In this document: positions 56,165 to 64,000 of the stretch, in pieces
Position numbering within the stretch: position 1 is the first letter of the stretch
How the letters are laid out: every line of letters starts with the position of its first letter
NCBI GenBank assembly: GCA_029891345.1
Contig: CM056995.1
Coordinates: 211,619,047 to 211,683,046 of the forward strand
DNA: 64,000 bases
Reading direction: 5' to 3'
From: Dryococelus australis
Taxonomy: Eukaryota > Arthropoda > Insecta > Phasmatodea > Phasmatidae
Notes under the pieces: model-generated
Databases searched by the model: none
What the model saw: the letters and a program-made list of their open reading frames with translations, nothing else
What the model was told of the DNA's origin: nothing
Made by a program: the position numbers and the translations under genes

Positions 56165-58930
56165 TGGCCTAGTACTTAATATGGTCTACTGGCTAGTTCT
56201 TCGTGTTGCCACCATTTATACAAAATATGGCACTAGCAACAATTTCGGGAAGTAAACAGGACAGTGTGTCACTGTTACCAGGTGCGCAGTATCTATGAGC
56301 TGTTGATGGGAAGGGCGAACGTGTTTATTTGTTACGACGCATTTGTGTGTTATAAATTTCCTGCTGGTAAGTTTATTATTGTATTAATTACATAACAAAT
56401 TATATTAAAATTGGTGACTTGTTTATTTAATGGTATGTAGTGTCTAATTTAAAGTAGTTCTATGACAGTTCACAGTAAAATTAATTCCAATGATTTCTAA
56501 CCTAATATCTGTATTGTGAAATGAGGCACCAATATGGCCTACTAGGCCATATTGATTGCACTTTTTGTTGCACCTTCCACCCATAAAAGGTTTGCTAATT
56601 AAATTTGATATTTTAAAACGGAAATTGATATTTTAACCTGTTTTGTATCCTTGATGAAACTTTCTAAAATTTTGCCAGATTTTCGATACAGTGTATAGAT
56701 TTCGAGATATTTTATTTGTCAACTGAACAGTCTATATATTTTGAAAGTATGCATCTTTATTCTCTGTTGTCTATTATTCTTGTCTTATTTCCCAAAATGA
56801 AGTCACCATCAAAGAAGAAAAGAGGCAGGTGGAGTCAAGAGGAACTAGAGCAATCCTTACAAGCAATTCGGAAGAAAGAAATGTCTGATTACAAGGAAGA
56901 GAAACATTTCTGTATTCCATGCAGCACCTTGCGGAGGCATGTAAAATCTGATAGAGTTACCAAGTCGAAGTTAGGACGTAAGTTTCCTTTGTCTGAAGAA
57001 CAAACAACTGAACTCTGTTCTCGAATCCTACGTCTTGCATAAGTTAGTTACCCTCTTATGCCTAATGTTTTAAGGTTATGTGTGTACAAGTACTGTGAGA
57101 CAAACGAGATCGAACATCAGTTTTCTGACATTAAGCAAATTGCAAGTTGCAAATAGGCAAAACAATTTTTGAGGGATGACCTTACACTTTCGATCAGAAA
57201 ACCCAAAATCTGAAACCTGCTAGAGCTCAAAAATTAAACAAATGTGTAGTTGAAGACTATTTCAGTAAAATCAAATCAATTTATGAGGATAACAATATTT
57301 TCGGGAAACCGAAAAGACTGTTCAACATGGATGAAAAAGGATGCAGACTGAATTTACACAAACAACCTAAAGTGCTAGCAAAAAAAGGTGCACATAGAGT
57401 CCACATCATTGACAACGAGCATGGGGAAAATGTGACCATTGTCACTTGTGTGAGTGCAATAGGTGTAATAATTCCCTCATTAATTTTATTCAAAGGGAAA
57501 CGAATGAGGCCAGAATTCGCTGATGACTTGCCAGCAGGATCAATTTGCAGCATTAGACCGAAGGGTTCAATGACAACACAAACCTTTATTGATTGGCTAC
57601 ACAATTTTGGACATCATAAACCTGCAGGTCGTTGCATCCTTATATTTGATGGTGCCAAGAGCCATCTGGACTACGAAATATTGAACACAGATGAGCAGTA
57701 TGATATTGTATTGTACTGCCTTCCTTCAAATACAACACATGAATTGCAGCCTCTCGATAAAACAGCTTTCCATTCCTTCGAATACCACTGGGATGAAGAA
57801 GTAATGTTGTACTGGCACCACCATGGTGAAATAATCTTATCAAAACAGCGTTTTGGAAGAATCTTCACAAAAGTACGGAACAAATCACTGATGATGTCAA
57901 ACATAAAGTCTGGTTTTAAGGCAACAGGTCTGTACCCATATGATCCTAGTGCGATTCCTACAATTGTATTTGCACCAAGCACGGGATCTGCATTACCAGA
58001 CCCTAGGATTTTCGAACTTCATACCTCATCCACTGCTGCTTTCTTCCAGTTGCAAAACAGTTCATTTTCACAGACTCCGCCATCGCAGGTAGCCCCACCA
58101 CATTTGGAACCATTACACTTAGGACCATCGTAGTCGCAATAACCACAGTTAGGACCATCAGAGTTGCAATCACAGCCTGGACCATCAGAGGAGCAACTTC
58201 GCAAAACTACCAAAGTGCATAGTTTGTTTCAAGAGGATGTACATCCAGTTGAAGGTGTCATTATTGTTATCGATAATGAGGATGACAATGTTCACAATAG
58301 TACATTTTCTGATTTACTGCCAACCCCAAAGAAAAAAAATCAGGCAATTAAGAAGAGAAAACCTGCTGTAAAGAGCAAAGGTATTCTCCTGAAGAAAACA
58401 TTGTTTGTGAAAAATGATAATGTACCTAAATCCAAGCCACCATTGAAATCAGAAACCCATCCAAGCAAATTTACAAAGAAGAAGGCCAAGTTGACATCAA
58501 ATAAAACTCCAGATTCTTGGTATTGTAGGGTGTGTTACGAAACTTCAGTGAAGGACATGCGTTTGTGCATTGGTTGTGGACAATATCTTCATGAAGAATG
58601 TGTAGGACTCACAAAAGATGACAAAAAATAATTTCTTTGCCCATATTGTGAAAATTCAGACTAAAAAGTAATTTGTTTTACTGTGTTTAATTTTTTAAAT
58701 ATTAGTTATATATATATACTATATTGAGTACACTGTGTACCCAATATGACCAATGTGCATTTGAAAAAAAATTATTGTCGTGTATTTTCTTTTATCGTGA
58801 TATTCTTGCCATCTCTACAGTGTATGCAAATGGTTTTCCTTTCTGGATTCCAGGTGTCACTAGGCAATTATATGTCATTATAATTTTTCAAAAAATATCG
58901 AAAGCTTTTTTAGGACATATAGGGTACACT
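56165..58930 (+). mobile_element. Inner pogo-like transposon, ends approximate
   Basis: Surrounds the plus-strand transposase. Candidate ends carry TACTTAATATGGTCTACTGG at about 56171 and a related inverted text near 58911-58930, but the match is loose. The perfect palindrome CAATATGGCC-TACTA-GGCCATATTG lies at 56530-56554. Confidence 0.5.
56797..58664 (+). pseudogene. Pogo-like transposase of the inner element, nearly preserved
   Basis: Starts MKSPSKKKRGRWSQEELEQS (HTH psq/CENP-B-like) and runs to RILRLA. A damaged stretch follows at 57040-57320. A 268-codon open segment from 57327 has all three catalytic Asp regions: FNMDEKGCRL, LIFDGAKSHLD and LQPLDKTAF. Two in-frame stops near 58131-58145 precede a basic tail (KKKNQAIKKRKP, nuclear-signal-like) and a PHD-type finger (YCRVCYETSV, CIGCGQYLHEECVGL, FLCPYCENSD) with one more stop inside. 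It is better preserved than the outer transposase. Confidence 0.88.
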
Positions 58931-60639
58931 TAACTATTACTTATTTAATTATCAAGTAATATAAAAAACCTGTGTAACGTTTCTTTGCTCAGCAAATATC
59001 CCTAACCCAACTTTATAGCAATTATATATTCTGTGTTCGTAATATGGAATATTCAACATTTGGAAATTAGCCTACTAGTATTCCACACTACGCACGTTGA
59101 ATCCATTTTCTTCTCTTGGTATTAGCCAAACTTCCATTACATTTGAGATATTACAATTTTTCGTAGAGTAAGTACATGACGTGAACTATCATTTGCAAAA
59201 ATATAATGCACTTATCACCTACCTTGTCAACACTATAACCCCTGCACTTGCACTCAAGAAAAAAACCTTTTTACGTGACAAACACAAAACTACGCACAAA
59301 ACATTTCCGATCTGTGTCTGGACTCTGGATTACTACTACCCTCTACATACACTATGGAGAACCGCTTCGAAAAGTTCCCACCATTACTAACAGTGGCAGC
59401 TGCATACTGATTTTATAACCTAGTATTCAATATTATTACGAACGTATTCAGTATTAGGGCACTTTACTCTACCAGTATGTAGTGTATCATATTTTCAAAA
59501 CCCTTTTTCTTCCGATATTTAAAAAGGATCTAAAAAGTTTCTGGTAACTAAATTCTGCGAGAGGCGAGAGTCGTTTAAGCCAGCCTTACACGATACCCAT
59601 TATCTGCTACTTTCTGTTTAACTCATGGGCACAGCAGAAGGCATACAAGTTTCTATAGCACAAGGGAAGAAAGAACGCATCCGTTCATACCCACACGTTA
59701 CCTAAAGTGCTAATAGAAACTTTTAAATGGCAGGCAAAACAACTCGCAGGGGACAGGGGTACAGGTGCAACCAAATTTTATTTGTAGGCGCTTTCTGGTG
59801 CATCCACAACGTACGACGATTGTTTCTTTTTTCCCCCGAAAACTGTATTGGATTAGATTTTAACATACGAGTACTATTAATGTATGGAAAATGATATGAG
59901 TAACGGCACTGCTTATATATGGAAAACAAGGTACTGTATTCACATGTATGCACGACGGACATTTACGCCACTCATTAAAACATTGGCATATCATTTAAAC
60001 AAGGTAGTAGCTAAGAATGTTCACGGGGGCGGGGAGGGGGAGGGAGATCTCATATTTACATTTTTTGAACAAAATTCAAAGCGTGTGTTATTACACATTT
60101 ATAGTTACATAATTATTTATAATAAATGGCTTCATGTACATATATGGAACCACAAAATGCTACAGACATTCTTCATGTTCAAGGAAAGGAAAATCACATA
60201 TTCCTTGAATAAAAATAAAATAAAATTCATAATTTTGGTTTCGAATTTTATTTTTATTTTGGTGGGGGGGGGGGTATGTCCCAGTATATCACTCCTCCTC
60301 CTCCCCCCATCCAGCCCACACCCCTGTTTTTAAATGCGTATCTTTAATGAGCATAATAATCAATCTTGTGCTCTGCGTAATTAAACACACTTTTACGGTT
60401 ATACGGCCAAAGAAGACAGAGCTGTTACAATATTAAACTGTTAATATTACGCTATACAACTCAAATTCTCTACTTTAGAAACCAATCGATATGATTAGCA
60501 AACAACCACTGCTCGTCTATTGTACTGTGCTGGTACTTGCGTATTATTGTTTTTAAACAAAGATATTCTGGAAATACACATTTTCTACCAATAAAATAAG
60601 TTTTAAACAGCCATAATATGTCACATAAAAGAACTCGTT

Positions 60640-60712
60640 ACCCGTTGGAGATTTTAACTCTAAAGCTACAATTATGTCGCGCAGACCTGCGCACTAACCC
60701 ACTGAGCTACAC
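60640..60712 (-). mobile_element. tRNA-like SINE head or tRNA pseudogene
   Basis: On the minus strand GTGTAGCTCAGTGGGTTAGT is a near-perfect A box, followed by GCGCAGGTCTGCGCGAC and a poor B box (AGTTAAAATCTCC). The acceptor stem does not close, so a working tRNA is unlikely. Confidence 0.55.
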
Positions 60713-61889
60713 AAACAATTTACTGTGTACATATATAGAACACAAATCCACAGTCATCACGTATTTTATAAAGTTGTGTTTATTCTTTTATTATGACAGT
60801 GTGGGTAATATGCAACGTTTCCCGTTACTTATGCGTACATTAAGTTTCACTTTGTCCATACATATGTTTTACAGAACTTGTAGTATTTTCGTAAACGGAT
60901 ATATACGAATTGAAATAGGAACTCGGGTGTCCGCTATCTTGTCTGTCCCAGCTTGCGGGTATAGCAGACATTCAGAACACGTTGTGGAGCTGGGACTGGG
61001 GGGACAGAGATGGAGTATGAGTGAGAGAGAGGGTAGATGACGATGTGGCAACGCTGCCGACATTCCCCACGCACACGCGACGAAAATGGACTAGCGCGAC
61101 GTGGTGTTCATCCCTCGAAACTACTGATTCTTACCTGCTGGAGTGGTCAGAAAATTTAACCTGGGGAAGTTCACTCTAGGTATAGCTTCACTCATTGCTT
61201 GTACTCACTCGTTGACAATCAAGGCACAAAAAAGTTTTCACGCATCGTAATTATTTAGGTACTTTCTTACGAAGAAACAGGCCATACATAATACATTCGT
61301 TAAATCTGTGGGATATACATTTATATGGCTGTGAAGTGCGACAAAACTCTTTTTCATATCGTGTTGCAGACCTGTATGAGTTAATTATATCTGAAGTTAG
61401 GCACGTGCACAAAAATTTCTCTAACACTCTCATGGTGAAATTTGCTTTGTTTCTAGGCTTATTGTATATCCTCTGGATCTTAATGTAAGCTGCAGAACTT
61501 ATTGAGAAGGTCAATTACAGAGTGATTCTGACAGTAACGGAAGGAAACACGTGGTATACCCATATAACGCTGCGAGAGAAGACGGAACTTTTCTCAGTTA
61601 GGTTTGGACGGGGGAAGGGGGGAGGTCGTATAGACAATTTGGCGCCCCTGGTGGTGGATTAAGCGTACCTTCACAAAATGTAGTTTCTAAAACAATATGT
61701 CAGTGTTTTCACACATGATTGTTCCCATCCACACATTTTACACACAAAATTTTATACCGGTACAAAATATTTTATTAAATACACGAAGTATGAAAATCTA
61801 CAGTTATACCACATTAAGTCTTAAGCCCCCGTATTGAGAGTGGGTGAGAGACAAAAGTTTTCCTTATTCCCCCCTTTTTTCCTTCGCCA

Positions 61890-62070
61890 CTTGTATGTGA
61901 CTGGACGAATCGTGCAGAACAATACCGCTGGTCAGCGGGTTTTCTCTGGTATCTCCCCCCTCCCTTTTGCATTACTGCGCTGCTCGCTCCATATACACCT
62001 CGCTTCACCCTCATCTGTTCTCAAAACCCAGCTGTTAAAAGTTGCCCAGGACTTTTCACCCACGCAATAA
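61890..62070 (+). mobile_element. SINE-1 fragment without head
   Basis: AATACCGCTGGTCAGCGGGT, TACACCTCGCTTCACCCTCA and GTTCTCAAAACCCAGC match the SINE-1 body. Confidence 0.75.
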
Positions 62071-62199
62071 CTGGAAAAATCTTATTTGTCCATCTAACTA
62101 ACAAGAAATAGGACCCACACAACCGTATTAAGTATACGTGTGCTCTGAACATCGCTACACTGGCCAACCCCTTGTTTTATTGAATAAATAGTGCCATGA

Positions 62200-62331
62200 G
62201 GTGAATGACTAGATGGAGATTTTTGGACATTCGCCATTGCAATGCAGATGTCTGTCGTGCTCAGTCCTGTTTTTCATTACATACACCTGCGTCGTAATGG
62301 CAAATGCCCAAAAATATCCATCTAGTCACCT
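62200..62331. mobile_element. Short hairpin MITE (about 130 bp)
   Basis: Two ~40-base arms in inverted order: ACTAGATGGAGATTTTTGGA at the left and ACTAGATGGATATTTTTGGG read inward from the right, with a ~48-base loop. No target duplication identified. Confidence 0.75.
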
Positions 62332-62589
62332 TGTTTCAGTTACGTTGAAACTACCATGAAGGCGAATTTGCGCCAGGTATATATGATGTTCCCAGATATA
62401 TCGGAAATAATCGAAGAGTGAAAAATACACCCCAAAACCACACGAAATGCTCCTATGAACATTGTCCTAAAGTGGACAGTTTCCGAGCTACATACATTCC
62501 AACATTGTACAATATGTGTTGGAAATAGTCCATATTTTACACGGTGTGCCTGTTAATGTGATCAGCTTGAATGGCGTGAGTGTTATTAC

Positions 62590-62760
62590 CTGTTTCCCAC
62601 AGGTGGATAGGTCATGCGGGATCAATTGTCTGACCTGCACGCTCCCCGGATCTCAATCTACTGCACTATTACCTGTGGGGACATCCCAAGGCCATTGTTT
62701 ATGCAACTCCAGTTCCGAACATAGCAGTGACGTGTTACTCCTGGTACTCGAACTGTAATG
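62590..62760 (+). pseudogene. Mariner-like transposase fragment
   Basis: In one frame RWIGHAGSIV, a stop, then PARSPDLNLLHYYLWGHPKA and IVYATPV, matching the third catalytic region of insect mariner-type transposases (usually PARSPDLNPLDFFLWG). Only this scrap is seen; no inverted repeats were found. Confidence 0.75.
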
Positions 62761-62979
62761 TGCACGAAGACTCACGAATACAGCAATTACAATATTGGAA
62801 GGTCTGTTACTGGAAACTATCGACTTTAGGATGTCCATTGAGACATTTTCTGTTGTTTTGGGGTGTGCTATCCGCTCCCCGATTACATATTACTTATTTG
62901 GGAACATTCTGTATTGCAGGTAAACTTTAGCTCTTTGGTCGTCATGACACACATGTATAGAACATAATTGAAGTGCTAA

Positions 62980-63530
62980 TGCCGGGTTGCACCATCGTGG
63001 TTCGAAACTCGATCGGAGATCGATTCTAAGATCGACACAGAAAACTGTTGCACCATTCGCGTTTCAGAACAGGACTGGAGATCGAAATGAAGTTCATTTC
63101 GAACCGCCGAAATTGGCTGTTCGAAATCTCGATTCGAAATCAGCAGCCATCGTTGACAAATGTAGTTTGAAAATATGCCAGCAGATAGAACTACGTTCGA
63201 CTGTTTTCTTGGGAAATTAAAACAATATTATACGCACTTGAATATTATTCAGTAAAATTCGTACTATAATAATTCACTTAAAACAGATAAAACATCGCAC
63301 ATCCAGTTCTATCTATAGTGAGAAATACGCCTACTTTCATGGCCTCATATATTACGAACCAATAGCAAAATTTGTCGCATATTTAATCTTGATCTCTCAC
63401 TTTGGAACCAAGATCGACGAATTGGAGATCCAGAAACATGAGATTTCGTTGGTGCAACACTTTTACATCGGAACCAAGATCAAACTGGATCCTGATTCGG
63501 AACTAGGATCATTCGATCTCGGTTCGGGCA
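62980..63530. mobile_element. Harbinger-like MITE family C, copy 2 (551 bp)
   Basis: Flanked by TAA at 62977-62979 and 63531-63533. Ends TGCCGGGTTGCACC and TGCCCGAACCGAGATC (read inward); GTTGCACCA-type text recurs near both ends in inverted order. Copy 1 lies at 43836-44379. Confidence 0.82.
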
Positions 63531-63534
63531 TAAC

Positions 63535-63620
63535 GGAAGTGAAGAGATTTGGGCGGCTCTTAACAGCGTGGTCTTGAGAGCCGATGAGGGTGATTGAGGT
63601 GAGTAGGGAGCAGCCATTCA
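63535..63620 (-). mobile_element. SINE-1 3' fragment
   Basis: Minus-strand text CACCCTCATCGGCTCTCAAG and GAGCCGCCCAAATCTCTTCA match the SINE-1 3' body. Confidence 0.7.
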
Positions 63621-64000
63621 ATTGTAAAATAATTTATTCATCGGATTGGCGATCAAGTAGAGTTATTCTTTTTTACGTTTAAGATCAAATCAACTTAAAT
63701 CGTACACACGTTAGTATTAAGCAAACAATTTAATAATGGTTTTCAATTGTCTATGTTGTAATTATCCCATAAAGTTGGCATTATTGACCAGGTTGTTTAC
63801 AAGCTTCCTACGTGAATTGAATTGAATTCCAATTTTGAAATGGAACAAAATTAAAAAGAATTGCGTAACAAGATGTTGGGTTCCTCACTGTGAAAATTTG
63901 AAGGTAAACACACTTGTAAAATACTTCACCTTTCCCAGCAGTCCGGAGAGGTAAGTTTTTAAAACAATTTTGTTTGTTTTGACGGATATCTAGGTTTGGG
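63621..64000. other. No feature seen
   Basis: AT-rich sequence without a recognisable gene or repeat. Confidence 0.5.

Larger units (their letters stand above)
53061..59474. mobile_element. Outer pogo-like transposon, 6.4 kb with nested elements
   Basis: Inverted ends CTAGAGTAAAGGGCCCGAAT and CTGGTAGAGTAAAGTGCCCT (read inward), each with a flanking TA (53059-53060; 59475-59476). Just inside both ends are further copies of TAATATGGAAT-type text. It carries a minus-strand transposase remnant and contains a TTAA-flanked MITE and a second pogo-like transposon, which explain its size. Confidence 0.78.
59480..62190. other. Long tract without a gene
   Basis: G11 run at 60264-60274. The tRNA-like element and SINE-1 fragment listed separately fall here. 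A partial inverted pair (TGTCTGTCCCAGC, GCTGGGACTGGGGGGACAGA) lies at 60946-61010. Short frames around 59884-61040 show no domain. Confidence 0.5.

Noticed and set aside
60640-60712. Functional tRNA gene
   Set aside because: A box is good, but the B box and acceptor stem are poor.

Overview
The window looks like nuclear DNA of a repeat-rich insect. It is AT-rich, its introns run to tens of kb, and it is crowded with short DNA transposons and tRNA-derived SINEs. Two SINE families (heads near 1070 and 3535) are of a type I associate with polyneopteran insects. Conceptual translations of the first resemble the spurious repeat peptides common in stick-insect gene sets, so a phasmid is my best guess. 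That is pattern memory, not a search.

Only one host gene is clear. It is an orphan class A (rhodopsin-like) GPCR on the minus strand, with four coding exons at 44616-44407, 41835-41584, 18378-17926 and 9875-9192. All junctions are phase 0 and every exon opens on GTG after an AG acceptor. The exons supply TM4-TM5, a long third intracellular loop with TM6, TM7 with helix 8 and tail, and a long acidic/serine-rich tail ending in a stop. TM1-TM3 and the promoter must lie beyond base 64000. The most unusual feature is that the 3' end of the TM6 exon, with its splice donor, has been copied four more times in tandem into the following intron (41254-41583).

Almost everything else is mobile DNA. One Tc1/mariner-type MITE with TA target sites (here MITE-A) has about 18 copies or fragments. 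It is layered with a related MITE (MITE-B), Harbinger-like MITEs with TAA target sites, hAT-like MITEs with 8-bp target sites and TTAA-flanked MITEs. There are two internally deleted Tc1/mariner elements (7228-8160, 23115-23682) and a mariner transposase scrap (62590-62760).

From about 19990 to 27780 lies a broken Polinton/Maverick-type fossil with remnants of a packaging ATPase, PLA2-like protein, adenain-type protease, two capsid proteins and family B DNA polymerase; a Tc1 element sits in its major capsid region. From 46022 to 48815 an unclassified repeat lies as two head-to-tail copies and one inverted copy, each carrying short palindromes. From 53061 to 59474 a pogo-like transposon on the minus strand encloses a second, better preserved pogo-like transposon on the plus strand; both transposases end in PHD-type fingers.

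A coding-like segment at 8296-8540 with a good splice acceptor and its own stop may be the last exon of an unidentified plus-strand gene. Long AT-rich tracts (3550-7200, 29700-33150, 34400-36660, 44650-46020, 48820-53060, 59480-62190) show little beyond simple repeats and small elements.
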